DNA of 45,799 nt. Origin: Sphingomonas sp. CCH10-B3 (GTDB taxonomy: Bacteria; Pseudomonadota; Alphaproteobacteria; Sphingomonadales; Sphingomonadaceae). Positions 32,896 to 43,403 of the stretch are shown piece after piece. The stretch spans positions 1 through 45,799 of the forward strand of contig NZ_LSIJ01000063.1 of the NCBI RefSeq assembly GCF_001556185.1, in the 5' to 3' direction. The notes under the pieces are model-generated. The model searched no databases and was not told the DNA's origin. It worked only from the letters and a program-made list of their open reading frames with translations. The translations under genes were made by a program, and so were the position numbers. Numbering within the stretch: position 1 is the first letter of the stretch; each line of letters starts with the position of its first letter.

Positions 32896-33767
32896 CGGCG
32901 GCGCACCCATAGGGGCGCGATGACCTGACCGCGCCGCTGCGCATAAGCAACGACCGCGATGCCGAAGGCAGTTGCGATAACCATCGCCGGGATCGAGGCT
33001 TCGGCACCGAAAGCGCCGCCAGTCAGCAGGTCGGGGCCAGTGATGCGCGGCACGAGCAGGCCCGGCGTGTCACCGCCCGAAATCGCAATGCCGAAAATGC
33101 CGCCTTGCGTGAAATTCCACGCCGCATGCACGCCGATCGCCGCCCACAACCGCCGCGTGACCATGTAGATCGCCGCCAGCATGATGCCCGCCTCAAGCGC
33201 GATCGCGACCGCTGCCAGGGCGCTCGCGTTGGGGTTTCCGAGATGGAGCGCGCCGAACAGCGCCGCCGACAGCGCCAGCGCCGCCCAGCTGCCGAGCCAT
33301 TCCTCGATCAGCCGGAAAAACAGGCCGCGCAGCAGGATCTCCTCGACCGTTCCCGAGACGATGGCGAGTGCCACCACCGGCAACAGCACTTCGGCGCCAC
33401 GCGTGCTGACCACCTGATAGCCGCCGAATGCCCAGATCACCGCGACCACTGACGAAAACAGGACAGCGCCGATCGCCAGCCCCGAGGCGAGTTCGACGAG
33501 CGCACCGGGCAGCGCAAATTCGACATTGCCGCGCCGCTCCACGAAAGTCGTGAATGCCAGATAGATGGCAATGAAGATCGCGGCGGTGACAGCAGCGGCC
33601 GCAACTTGTGGCCACCCGCCGTGCAACGGATCGATCGCCCGCGCGACGAAGCTGGAGGCGATGCTCGCGATCGCGAAAGCGACGATCCCGATCGCTAGCC
33701 GCGTCATCGGAAAATGCAGGACGCGCATGGCAAGGCTCGGGGCCGGTGTCGCGACGGTCGGTTCCAA
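32871..33767 (-). CDS. CPBP family intramembrane metalloprotease
   Basis: A polytopic membrane protease of the CAAX/CPBP (Abi) family, with about eight hydrophobic helices. The catalytic motifs are present in order: EExxxR as VEEILLRGLFF (Glu142, Glu143, Arg147), FxxxH as FGALHLG (His175) and HxxxN as GVHAAWNF. The start is taken as TTG at 33767 because GGGGGA lies 7 bases upstream, giving 298 residues; the next start is ATG at 33728. Family members process prenylated or hydrophobic peptides or bacteriocin-related factors, but most in bacteria are uncharacterised. Its 3' end overlaps the serine protease gene. Confidence 0.84.
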   Translation of the reverse strand: MEPTVATPAPSLAMRVLHFPMTRLAIGIVAFAIASIASSFVARAIDPLHGGWPQVAAAAVTAAIFIAIYLAFTTFVERRGNVEFALPGALVELASGLAIGAVLFSSVVAVIWAFGGYQVVSTRGAEVLLPVVALAIVSGTVEEILLRGLFFRLIEEWLGSWAALALSAALFGALHLGNPNASALAAVAIALEAGIMLAAIYMVTRRLWAAIGVHAAWNFTQGGIFGIAISGGDTPGLLVPRITGPDLLTGGAFGAEASIPAMVIATAFGIAVVAYAQRRGQVIAPLWVRRRHLAAAQS

Positions 33768-33905
33768 GACGTTTTCCCCCTCTTGTGATTTATATCCGTA
33801 ACACGCCGCATAAGGGTCGGACAAGGTCCGCGACGCGACCGCTCGTCGCTTGACAGGTGAACGGACGATCCGCTTCCTTCGCGGGCATTTGCGGAAGGAC
33901 ATGCA

Positions 33906-35369
33906 ATGGCCCGGTGGTTGATCGCGGTGATGCTGGCGCTGCTGCCTGTGGCCGCGCGTGCTGAATGGCGCGAGGCGACGACGCCGCATTTCCTGATCTA
34001 TTCGCAGGGCAGCGAGAAATCGCTGCGCCAGCGCGCCGAACGGATCGAGGCGCTCCATTATCTGATGCTACGCGCAAACGGCATTCAGGACGATCCGCAT
34101 CCCTATCGCGTGCGGGTTTATGTCGTCGGCACCACCGCCGACGTCCACAGGATGATGGAAAAGCCGCGCGAAGATGTCGTCGGCTTCTACCGCCCGCGCA
34201 CCGAAGGACCTGCCGCCTTCATTCCCGAAAGCGGCAACAACGGGATCGATCCGCAAGTCGTGCTGTTCCACGAATATGCGCATCATTTCATGCTGCAGAA
34301 TTTTCCGGTCGCTTATCCCGCCTGGTATGTCGAAGGGTTTGCCGAGCTGGTGTCGACCGCGTCGTTCGAGCGATCGGGCCTGATCACCTACGGCAAGGTC
34401 GCCAATCATCGCTCCTATGAATTCGAAGGGCGGGTGGTGAATGCGCGCGACATGCTGCTCAAGCCGCCATCGGCAACCGGTCTCAACTATGGCGACAGCT
34501 GGCTGCTGACGCATTACCTGACCTTCGCGCCCGACCGGCGAGGCCAGCTGCGCGCCTTTCTCGCGGCATTCAATGCCGGCGCGCCTGCCAGCGATGCCGC
34601 CAAGGTGTTCGGCGACCTCGGCAAGCTCAGCCGCGATGTGTCTGCCTATCTGACCGCCGCCAATTTCGGCTATGTCACGGTCCCGATCCCGGCCAGCATC
34701 GGCCAGAACATCACCGTGCGCACGCTGCCGAGCGACGAGGCAGCGATGCTGCCGCTGGCAATGGAATTCACCAAGCCGATGGACAAGGCGGCGGCGCAGG
34801 CCTTCCTTGCGAAAGTGGAGGCAGCCACCGGCGCGCTGCCCGACAGTATCGCGGCGCTCAAGCTGCGCGCCGAAGTCGAGATCGACAGCAATGCGCTGGA
34901 TGCGGCGCTGGCCACGACCGAACGGCTGGTTGCGCTGGCGCCGGGCGACGCACGCGCACGTTATTTCCGGGGTGCGGCGCTGCTCGCCAAGGCCAAGGCC
35001 GACATCAAGGCGAAGGGCGGCGATCAGGCCGCGCTGGTCGCGGCGCGGCGCGAAATCGTTGCCGCCAACAAGCTCGACGCCGACGATCCGCTGCCGCTGC
35101 TCGCCTTCTTCGAAGTGTCGAGCCTGATGTCCGGTCCGCTACCGCAGAATGCGATCGACGCCCTGGCAAAGGCGCAGCAGATCGTCGCGCAGGATGTCGG
35201 TACGCGCATGATCTATGCGCGGGTGCTGATCGCGCGCGGCGATAAGCTGCGGGCGGCGCGGCTGTTGCGCCCGCTCGCTTACGATCCGCATGGCGGCGAG
35301 GCGGCAGCGACGGCGCAGAAGCTGCTCGCCGGGATCGAGACCGGCGGCGGCACGCCCGCCGCCAACTGA
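33906..35369 (+). CDS. Exported gluzincin-like peptidase with C-terminal helical repeats
   Basis: A 487-residue protein with a signal peptide (about 1-19). The zinc motif HEYAH (His122, Glu123, His126) is followed by WYVEGFAEL, whose Glu143 is placed to be the third ligand as in gluzincins (peptidase MA-type/DUF1570 group). From about residue 290 the sequence becomes Ala-rich and helical with TPR-like spacing (for example ALATTERLVALAPGDARARY, a typical TPR text). GGAAGGAC precedes the ATG. Its stop touches the stop of the convergent DUF1203 gene with no gap. A periplasmic peptidase is likely; substrate unknown. Confidence 0.8.
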   Translation: MARWLIAVMLALLPVAARAEWREATTPHFLIYSQGSEKSLRQRAERIEALHYLMLRANGIQDDPHPYRVRVYVVGTTADVHRMMEKPREDVVGFYRPRTEGPAAFIPESGNNGIDPQVVLFHEYAHHFMLQNFPVAYPAWYVEGFAELVSTASFERSGLITYGKVANHRSYEFEGRVVNARDMLLKPPSATGLNYGDSWLLTHYLTFAPDRRGQLRAFLAAFNAGAPASDAAKVFGDLGKLSRDVSAYLTAANFGYVTVPIPASIGQNITVRTLPSDEAAMLPLAMEFTKPMDKAAAQAFLAKVEAATGALPDSIAALKLRAEVEIDSNALDAALATTERLVALAPGDARARYFRGAALLAKAKADIKAKGGDQAALVAARREIVAANKLDADDPLPLLAFFEVSSLMSGPLPQNAIDALAKAQQIVAQDVGTRMIYARVLIARGDKLRAARLLRPLAYDPHGGEAAATAQKLLAGIETGGGTPAAN

Positions 35370-35840
35370 TCAGCCGCGATCGATGCGCGCCGCGAAACAG
35401 CCGCGCTTGGCGTTGTGCGCGTGGAGATAGGCGACCTGCGGGTCTGCAAACAGCCGGTCGATCAGCGCGGGCAAGTCGCGCCCGTCGACCAGATCGGCAT
35501 CGGTCATGGTGCCGGCCGCGTCATAAGCGCGCACCGACAGCGGCCGGATCGCGAGTTGTTCGGGCACAACGTCAGTGAAGGTCGCGGTCGTCGTCGCGCC
35601 TTCGCGGACGAAGATCGCGTGGCGCTGACGATAGGGGGTGTCGACCGCGAGGTGCTCGTGATTGAGCAGCAGCACCTGCTCACCCGGCTCCGCATCTTCG
35701 AGCGTAATCCGGCACGGAAAGCCGGGCTTGGCGCTGACCGTCATCCGCTCGACGCCGCGCACGGCAAGCGCTGCGTCGGACAGGCCGTAAAGCTCGGCGA
35801 AGGGGGCGGCGTCGAGCCCGGTGATTTTGAAGCGAGTCAT
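35370..35840 (-). CDS. DUF1203 family protein
   Basis: A 156-residue protein matching the DUF1203 family by the blocks GFPCRITLEDAEPGEQVLLL and RHAIFVREG. The function of the family is unknown. Start and stop are tightly packed: its ATG (35838-35840) overlaps the ada stop as ATGA, and its TGA abuts the stop of the convergent peptidase gene. Translational coupling to ada suggests that it is made when alkylation repair is induced, though that link is inference. Confidence 0.82.
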   Translation of the reverse strand: MTRFKITGLDAAPFAELYGLSDAALAVRGVERMTVSAKPGFPCRITLEDAEPGEQVLLLNHEHLAVDTPYRQRHAIFVREGATTTATFTDVVPEQLAIRPLSVRAYDAAGTMTDADLVDGRDLPALIDRLFADPQVAYLHAHNAKRGCFAARIDRG

Positions 35841-36874
35841 TTCACACCTTCCCGGTCCCTGAGGACGATCTTGCGGTCGATGCCGTAAGCATAGCCGCCC
35901 ATGCTGCCGTCGCTGCGTTGCGCGCGGTGGCAGGGAATGACGACCGCGAGATGGTTCGCGCCGCACGCCGTCCCGGCGGCGCGTACCGCGCGCGGATTGC
36001 CCGCCGTCGCGGCGAGCTCGGCATAGCTGCGGGTCTCGCCCGCCGGGATCGCGCGCAGGGCCTGCCAGACGGCTTCCTGGAACGCGGTGCCGCGCACGTC
36101 GAGCGGCAGGTCCTGGTCGCGGTCGGGGCTTTCGACGCTGGCGACGACGCGCGCCGCCAGATCGGCGAGCGCGGCCCCGCCCGCCACGATCTCGGCCTTG
36201 GGGAAGCGACGGGCGAGCGCGCCGTCATCCTCGTCGAAGGCGACCCGGCACAGCCCCTTGTCGGTGGCGGCGATGAGCAGCGGCCCCAGGCTGGTGTCGG
36301 CGATCGTCCAGCGGATCGTTACCCCAGCCCCGCCGCGCTGCCACACGCTGGGGCTCATCCCCAGCCGCGTCGCCGCCCCTTCGTAGAAGCGGCTGGGCGC
36401 GGAATAACCGGCTTCGTAGATGGCTTCGGTCACGTTGCTCTCCTTGGTCAGCGCTTCGGCAGCCGCGCGCGCCTTCAGCCCGCGGGCATAGGCAGCGGGC
36501 GTCACCCCGGTCGCGCGCTTAAACAAGCGGTGGAAATGATGCGGCGCATAGCCGACCCGCGCCGCGAGCTGATCGAGATTGAAGGCCTCTTCGGCCGCCT
36601 CGATCAGCCGGATGGCTTCGGCCACCGCCAGCCGGTCGCGCCCGACCTCGTCGGGCTTGCAGCGCAGGCAGGGGCGAAAACCCGCCGCGCGCGCCTCGGC
36701 CGGGGTGCGATAGAAGACGACATTCTCGCGCTTCGGATGCCGGGCGGGGCAGCTCGGCTTGCAATAGATGCCGGTGGTCAGCACGGCACCGACGAAGCGG
36801 CCGTCGCTATGCCGGTCGCGGGCGATGAAGGCTGCCCAGCCGGCGGCGGGATCGATGATGTCGGTGTTGCTCAT
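35837..36874 (-). CDS. ada: Adaptive response regulator/methyltransferase Ada
   Basis: Repairs alkylated DNA and activates its own regulon. The N-terminal zinc/methyl-phosphotriester domain has Cys38, Cys42, Cys69 and Cys72, exactly at the E. coli Ada positions. An AraC-type helix-turn-helix domain follows (about 85-180; HHFHRLFKRATGVTPAAYAR). The C-terminal O6-methylguanine methyltransferase domain has the acceptor Cys315 in VVIPCHRAQRSDGSMGGYAY. Length 345 residues, full. GGGAGC immediately precedes the ATG. Methylated Ada would act at its own promoter within the 76 bases upstream; no box was identified. DUF1203 follows with a 4-base overlap. Confidence 0.95.
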   Translation of the reverse strand: MSNTDIIDPAAGWAAFIARDRHSDGRFVGAVLTTGIYCKPSCPARHPKRENVVFYRTPAEARAAGFRPCLRCKPDEVGRDRLAVAEAIRLIEAAEEAFNLDQLAARVGYAPHHFHRLFKRATGVTPAAYARGLKARAAAEALTKESNVTEAIYEAGYSAPSRFYEGAATRLGMSPSVWQRGGAGVTIRWTIADTSLGPLLIAATDKGLCRVAFDEDDGALARRFPKAEIVAGGAALADLAARVVASVESPDRDQDLPLDVRGTAFQEAVWQALRAIPAGETRSYAELAATAGNPRAVRAAGTACGANHLAVVIPCHRAQRSDGSMGGYAYGIDRKIVLRDREGVK

Positions 36875-36950
36875 GCTCCCGATATACGCTTGGGGCCGCG
36901 CCGCTACATCCCGCAGGTTGCGATCAAAAGGGCCGCGCTGTGGCAGCGGG

Positions 36951-37589
36951 TTACTTGTCAGCGAGCGGCTTGATCGTCAGCGCGATCTTGCGCGTTTCGG
37001 TTAGCAGGCCTGCGCCGCCGTCGCTCTGCGGCTTGTAGCTGACGCGGTAGACGCTGAACTGCCGCGATCCGACCACCGTCGCGCAAGCGCCGATGACGCC
37101 GGTCGCCTGCTTGCCGGCGAAGGTAACGTCGATCGACCCGCCGATATAGGCGCAGGTGGCATCGCGCCCCTGCCCGCGCAATGCGCCCTTTAGATCGACC
37201 TTGGTTCCCGTGGCACTGGCGATACTCCCCGACGTTTGCTGCAACAGCTTCTGCTGGGCGTCGGGTGTCTCGATCGTGGGCAGCGCGGCGGCGATCTGGG
37301 CAATGAAGGTTTCACGCTGTAACGGCGTCGTCGCGTACATCCGCAGCGTCTTTATCGCGACCAATTCAGGCAGCGCAGGCGATTGCACGCCGCATTCGAT
37401 CAGCATGACGTTGGTGATGTTGGCGGGATCGCCTGCCGCAATCTGCGCAGCCTGCGTGATCTGCTCGCCTTGCGGCAAGCAGAAGCCGGCCGGGATCGCG
37501 ACACGGAACTTCAGCCCGCCGACCGTGAAGTCGGTCGTCGTCGGGGCGGCGTCGGCGGCGCCGAACGCCAGTGCCAGCATCATGCTCAT
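36951..37589 (-). CDS. Exported protein of unknown function
   Basis: I do not recognise this 212-residue protein. It begins with a short hydrophobic signal-like stretch ending ADAAP (about residue 15), and AGGAGG lies 9 bases before the ATG, so the start is well supported. The mature part has four cysteines (in AGFCLPQ, LIECGV, ATCAYIGG and IGACATVV), which would suit two disulfides in the periplasm. The first segment VGGLKFRVAIPAGFCLPQG has the look of a small beta domain. It stands between ada and an alpha/beta hydrolase gene on the same strand. Confidence 0.68.
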   Translation of the reverse strand: MSMMLALAFGAADAAPTTTDFTVGGLKFRVAIPAGFCLPQGEQITQAAQIAAGDPANITNVMLIECGVQSPALPELVAIKTLRMYATTPLQRETFIAQIAAALPTIETPDAQQKLLQQTSGSIASATGTKVDLKGALRGQGRDATCAYIGGSIDVTFAGKQATGVIGACATVVGSRQFSVYRVSYKPQSDGGAGLLTETRKIALTIKPLADK

Positions 37590-37635
37590 CGTTTCGATCC
37601 TCCTGCCTTGGCATCAATTTGCCGCGTGGCTCGGG

Positions 37636-38448
37636 CTATGTCGACGGCAATCGCTCCAGCCACGCGAGCGCTTGCGCGATCACCGGCGGCTGAAAAACGA
37701 GATCATGGCCCACCCCCGGCAGCGTCACGGTCTGCGCATCGGCGCGGGTGGCCGCCAGCAACGACAGATTGTCATACGGCACGGTGCGGTCGGCGGTGCC
37801 GTGGAGCAGCAGCGCCGGTGCTCTGACCTTGGGCAGCTTCGCCGCATTGTCGAAATGCTCGGTCAGCAGCCAGCGCACCGGCACCCACGGAAAATGCCGC
37901 CCGGCAACGCGATCGACGCTCGCGAGCCCCGCGAACAGGATCAGCGCGCGCGGGCGCATCTCGGTCGCGAGCTGAGTCGCAACGCCCGATCCCAGCGAAT
38001 AGCCGACCACCACGGTCTGCGCGTCGGCGATTCCCTGCGCAGCCAGCCAGCGATCTGCTTCGCGTGCATCGGCGGTCACTGCGGCTTCGCTCGGCTGCCC
38101 CGGCATCCCGCCATAACCGCGATATTCGGGCAGCAGCGCGCCATAGCCGCGCGCGGTGAACGGCTGCACCGCCACGGCGCTGCCCGCGATCGTGTCGCCA
38201 TTGCCGTGGAAGAACAGCACCACCGGCTTGCCGGGCGCAGGCGGCTTGAACCACGCCCGCAAGGCCGTGCCGTCGGGCGCCGTGAAGCGGATGTCGAGAT
38301 AGCCGACCGGCACCGGCGGCAAGCTGCTCGCGCGGCTCGCGCCGATGAACAGCAAGTCGCGCTGATAAAGGTAGAGCGCGCCGATCGCCGCCAGATAAAA
38401 TCCGGCGACCATCGCCAGCAGAACGGCGAGCAAGCGCGCCGCTCTCAA
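37636..38448 (-). CDS. Membrane-anchored alpha/beta hydrolase (BEM46/ABHD13-like)
   Basis: A serine hydrolase of 270 residues with one N-terminal membrane helix (about 5-27). The oxyanion region is FFHGNGD, the nucleophile elbow GYSLGSG gives Ser151, and the acid and base lie in LLHGTADRTVPY and GVGHDLVF. This order is typical of the BEM46/YtaX-like group, whose substrates are largely unknown. The start is TTG and overlaps the stop of the dienelactone hydrolase gene as TTGA; no better start preserves the membrane helix. The two hydrolases probably share a transcript. Confidence 0.82.
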   Translation of the reverse strand: MRAARLLAVLLAMVAGFYLAAIGALYLYQRDLLFIGASRASSLPPVPVGYLDIRFTAPDGTALRAWFKPPAPGKPVVLFFHGNGDTIAGSAVAVQPFTARGYGALLPEYRGYGGMPGQPSEAAVTADAREADRWLAAQGIADAQTVVVGYSLGSGVATQLATEMRPRALILFAGLASVDRVAGRHFPWVPVRWLLTEHFDNAAKLPKVRAPALLLHGTADRTVPYDNLSLLAATRADAQTVTLPGVGHDLVFQPPVIAQALAWLERLPST

Positions 38449-39125
38449 GCCCCGTGCGCCTCGAACAGTTCGAGCGTGCGTTCGCGGGCGAGATCGGCGC
38501 TCGGTTCATGGTAATCCTTGCGCCGGTCCGAATTGAAGCCATGACCGGCTTCGTAGACGTAAACCGTCGCGTTGGGCCAATCCTTGGCGATCACCTTCTC
38601 GACGCCTTCCATCGGGATGCCGGCGTCGTGCCGCCCGAAATGCGCGATCACGGGGACCTTGGGCTCCTCATCGGCGGCGCCGGGGATCAGCGAGCCGTAA
38701 TAGGCTGATGCCGCTGCAACGCCGTTCAGCCGCGTCGTCGACAGCCACGCAATCGACCCGCCATAGCAATAGCCGACGATGAAAACCGGGCCGTCGGCTG
38801 CCAGCCGGTCGATGCAAGTCTGCACGTCCTTCAGGCTCTGGTCGAACGGGTGGATTTCACGCGCCAGCTGGACCGCACGGGCAAAGTCCTCGCCGGTATA
38901 TTCGGCTTCGAACCCGGGATGCTCGCGGTCGAACAGCGCGGGCGCCAGCACTTCGAAGCCATCGTTGGCATATTCGTCGCACAATTCGCGGATGTGATCG
39001 GTGACGCCGAAGATTTCCTGCACCAGCACGAGGCCGGCGCGGCGGGTGCCCGGGGGGCTGACATGATAGACCGCGATCGCCGCGCCATCGTCCATCGTCA
39101 TGCGAGTCATCGTGCCGTCTGCCAT
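38445..39125 (-). CDS. Dienelactone hydrolase family protein
   Basis: A cytoplasmic alpha/beta hydrolase of 226 residues with the dienelactone hydrolase triad: Cys120 in VGYCYGGSIAW, Asp in HFGRHDAGIP and His in YEAGHGFNSD. Classic members open dienelactones in chlorocatechol breakdown, but many homologues act elsewhere, and no aromatic catabolic genes are nearby. The ATG at 39125 follows AGGGAGC. Its stop overlaps the next gene start by 4 bases. Confidence 0.87.
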   Translation of the reverse strand: MADGTMTRMTMDDGAAIAVYHVSPPGTRRAGLVLVQEIFGVTDHIRELCDEYANDGFEVLAPALFDREHPGFEAEYTGEDFARAVQLAREIHPFDQSLKDVQTCIDRLAADGPVFIVGYCYGGSIAWLSTTRLNGVAAASAYYGSLIPGAADEEPKVPVIAHFGRHDAGIPMEGVEKVIAKDWPNATVYVYEAGHGFNSDRRKDYHEPSADLARERTLELFEAHGA

Positions 39126-39205
39126 TGCCTGCTCCCTGCTGATGCCGTGGCAGGCATCATGCGGATGTTACGCAGCAAAGTCAGCCCGACGAATCGGGGG
39201 GCGGG

Positions 39206-40951
39206 TCAGGCTGCGCGGACGTCGGCGATCAGCCCGTTGATCTGGCCGCGCAGCGTGTCGACGGCCCCCGCGACGCGATCGGCGGTCGCGGCAAGATCGC
39301 CGGCCGTCGTCCGCGTGCGCTCGGCGCGCTCGTGGAGCAACTGCATGTTGGCGGCGGCATTGGCGGTGCCGCCTTCGACCTCGGCGATGGCAGCGACGAT
39401 GCGGCGCGTCATGTCGCGCTGCTGCTCGACCGCGTCGGTCACATTGTTCGCCGAACGATCGAGCCCGGCGACCAGCCCGTCGATCGATTCGATCGACGCG
39501 AGCACAGTATCGCTTGCGGTGCGCACGGCCGACAGTCGCGCCTCGATTCGCCCGGCGGCGGCCTGGGTCTGGCGCGCGAGGCCCTTCACTTCCTCGGCGA
39601 CGACGGCAAAGCCGCGCCCCGCAGGGCCTGCCCGCGCAGCCTCGATCGTGGCGTTGAGCGCAAGCAGATTGGTCTGCCCCGCGATGCTGGCGATGAAATC
39701 GAGCACCGAGGCGATTTCGTTGACAAGCGAGCCGAGCGACTCGGCATGGTCGCGCCCGGCCAGCGTGCGTTCACGCACGGTGCCGACGCCCGACCGCGAT
39801 TCATGCGCCGCCTTGCTGATATGCTCGATCGCCGATGTCAGCGCGACCGCCGACTGGGCGATGGTGCGCGCCGACCGCGCGCTCTGTTCGGCGACTGCCG
39901 CCGTTGCAAGCGCGTGATGCTCGGCCTCGGTTGCTTCACCCGACATCGTTCCGGCGGTTTCGCGCAGGCTCGGCCCTGCCGATTTGAGCAAGCTTACAAT
40001 GGCGCCTGCTTCGCGCTCGAACACCGAAAACAGCCGGTCGAGATCGGCGGCGCGCTTGGCGCGCGCGGCGTGCTCGGCGACTTCGCGGCGGTGGAGTGCT
40101 TCCTCGACCCGGCGCGATTCATCCGACAGACGGCGGGCGTCCTTCGACCGCTGGCGGGCAAAGGCCAGCGCGCGGGCGACGTCGCCGATCTCGTCGATAC
40201 GGTCGAGGCTGGGGATTTCGCCATCGTGGCGTTCATCGGTGATGCGGTGCGTGGCAACCGCAATTTCGGCCAGCGGCTTCGAAATGCGCGTCGTCACTAG
40301 CCGCACGCCCCACAGCCCGACCAGCACCGCCGCCACCAGCACAACCAGAATGACGGCAAAGGCAACGTAAAAGCTCCGCCGCAGCGCTGCCTGGTCGGCA
40401 TCGGCATCGGCGCGCAAATCGGCAATCAGCGACGCGCTTGCAATCGTCAGCGGATCGATGGCCGCATAGAGCCGGCCGCTGACGAAAAATTGCAGGTTAT
40501 CGGTCTTGCCGCTCTGCAGCATCGTCACGAGCTGGTCGATCGCGATGTCGGCGTCGCGCCGCGCGGCGTCGATCTGGGCAATCGCCCCGGCGTGACGATC
40601 GGCGATGTTGTGCGAACGAAACCGGCCCCAGTCCTCGGCAATCCGCTTGCGCGCGGTCGCGATTGCGTCGGTCGCCCCTGCGGGCGACAGGTTGTTGCTG
40701 CTAACTTTATAGGCCGTGGTCAGTGCGATCGAGTAGCTGTCGGTCACGCTTTGCAGTTCGCTGATCGGCACCATGCGATCATCGATCAGGCTGCCGACGG
40801 CGCGTGCATTGGCAAAGGCGCCGCCGATCATCATCGCGACCAGGAGCGCTTGAATCGCCAGCAGCGCGAACAGCACACGCCGCAGCTGGACGCCGATCCG
40901 GGCGGGGCGGCCCGCAGCGAACAGGGACGTGCGGGGCAGTGACAATTTCAT
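39206..40951 (-). CDS. Methyl-accepting chemotaxis protein
   Basis: Transmembrane receptor of 581 residues. TM1 lies at about 27-45, a helical ligand-binding domain of about 148 residues (four-helix-bundle type) at 46-193, and TM2 at about 194-217. HAMP follows (to about 270), then a long coiled signalling domain whose hairpin tip reads ALNATIEAARAGPAGRGFAV and EEVKGLARQTQ. There is no C-terminal pentapeptide for CheR/CheB. No che or flagellar genes are nearby, so it is an orphan receptor here. No strong ribosome site precedes the ATG. Its ligand is unknown. Confidence 0.9.
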   Translation of the reverse strand: MKLSLPRTSLFAAGRPARIGVQLRRVLFALLAIQALLVAMMIGGAFANARAVGSLIDDRMVPISELQSVTDSYSIALTTAYKVSSNNLSPAGATDAIATARKRIAEDWGRFRSHNIADRHAGAIAQIDAARRDADIAIDQLVTMLQSGKTDNLQFFVSGRLYAAIDPLTIASASLIADLRADADADQAALRRSFYVAFAVILVVLVAAVLVGLWGVRLVTTRISKPLAEIAVATHRITDERHDGEIPSLDRIDEIGDVARALAFARQRSKDARRLSDESRRVEEALHRREVAEHAARAKRAADLDRLFSVFEREAGAIVSLLKSAGPSLRETAGTMSGEATEAEHHALATAAVAEQSARSARTIAQSAVALTSAIEHISKAAHESRSGVGTVRERTLAGRDHAESLGSLVNEIASVLDFIASIAGQTNLLALNATIEAARAGPAGRGFAVVAEEVKGLARQTQAAAGRIEARLSAVRTASDTVLASIESIDGLVAGLDRSANNVTDAVEQQRDMTRRIVAAIAEVEGGTANAAANMQLLHERAERTRTTAGDLAATADRVAGAVDTLRGQINGLIADVRAA

Positions 40952-41084
40952 AAAGGGATCGATTTTTCCGCTGGAACGACAGGGTGTTTATGCCGCCCGA
41001 ATGGCAAATGCCGGGTTAAGCGAATGTGACAAACACGTGAATCCGAGCATTATTTCGGTGCCGTTTCAGCCCCGAGTGGCGGCG

Positions 41085-41112
41085 CTTGCATCGCGACCGA
41101 GCCGATGCTAGC
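41085..41112 (+). promoter_or_regulatory. Weak candidate promoter of the atp operon
   Basis: CTTGCA (41085-41090) and GCTAGC (41107-41112) are 16 bases apart, in the position expected for the atpH promoter, about 80 bases before its GTG. Both hexamers are imperfect, so this is a suggestion only. Confidence 0.3.
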
Positions 41113-41194
41113 AGCCCCGCAACCAAGCCAAGGGGCGCTTTGTCGCCCCCGTTCGGCATGGGCCATTCCTTTCGGCGAAGAGGGTTTCGATCGC

Positions 41195-41764
41195 GTGGAG
41201 AGTTCCAGCGGTAATTTGAGCAGCGGTATCCAGGCGAGCCTGCCGGGACGCTACGCCGCCGCATTGTTTGACATCGCGCGCGAGTCCCGCAGCATCGCGA
41301 CGGTTGAGGCGAGCCTTGCCAATGTCCGCGCCGCTATCGACGGATCAGCTGATTTCGCCCGCCTGATCGCCAGCCCGATCGTCAGCCGCGCCGACGCCGC
41401 GCGCGCGGTGGCTGCGACCGCCGCTTCGCTCGATCTCGACGCGACGACGACGAAGTTCCTCGGCGTACTCGCCGACAACCGTCGGCTCGGCCAGTTGCCC
41501 GCGATCATCCGCGCCTTCCGCGCGCTCGCCGCTGACCACCGTGGTGAGACGACGGCCGAAGTGACGTCGGCTCACCCACTTGCCGACGATCAGGTCGACG
41601 CGCTGAAGGCGTCGCTGCGCCAGCGTATCGGCCGCGACGTTGCCGTCGAACTCGCCGTTGATCCGTCGCTGCTCGGCGGCCTTGTGGTCCGCATCGGCAG
41701 CCAGATGATCGATTCGTCGATCAAGACCCGTTTGAATTCCCTCGCCCAGGCGATGAAAGGCTAA
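41195..41764 (+). CDS. atpH: ATP synthase F1 subunit delta
   Basis: Stalk subunit linking F1 alpha to the b subunits. The N-terminal helical domain begins [18 protein letters not shown] and the C-terminal conserved block reads [20 protein letters not shown]. The start is taken as GTG at 41195, giving 189 residues, the usual size; further upstream codons are open but do not resemble the family. GAGGG lies about 10 bases before. It is the first gene of atpHAGD here, with atpA only 2 bases downstream. Confidence 0.93.
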   Translation: MESSSGNLSSGIQASLPGRYAAALFDIARESRSIATVEASLANVRAAIDGSADFARLIASPIVSRADAARAVAATAASLDLDATTTKFLGVLADNRRLGQLPAIIRAFRALAADHRGETTAEVTSAHPLADDQVDALKASLRQRIGRDVAVELAVDPSLLGGLVVRIGSQMIDSSIKTRLNSLAQAMKG

Positions 41765-41766
41765 TC

Positions 41767-43296
<1,530 letters not shown>

Positions 43297-43313
43297 GACA
43301 AGGCCGAAGTAAC

Positions 43314-43389
43314 CGTCATCCCCGCGAAGGCGGGGATCCATAGACTCCGACGTTGGGATGTATGGATTCCCGCCTCCGCGGGAATGACG
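43314..43389. repeat. Dispersed palindromic repeat inside the atp operon
   Basis: CGTCATCCCCGCGAAGGCGG begins the left arm (from 43314) and CCGCCTCCGCGGGAATGACG ends the right arm (to 43389), with internal ATCCATA/TATGGAT pairing. The CGTCATCCCCGCGAAGGCGGG type is a widespread bacterial intergenic repeat. It fills most of the 107 bases between atpA and atpG. Confidence 0.9.
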
Positions 43390-43403
43390 AACAGGGAACG
43401 AAA

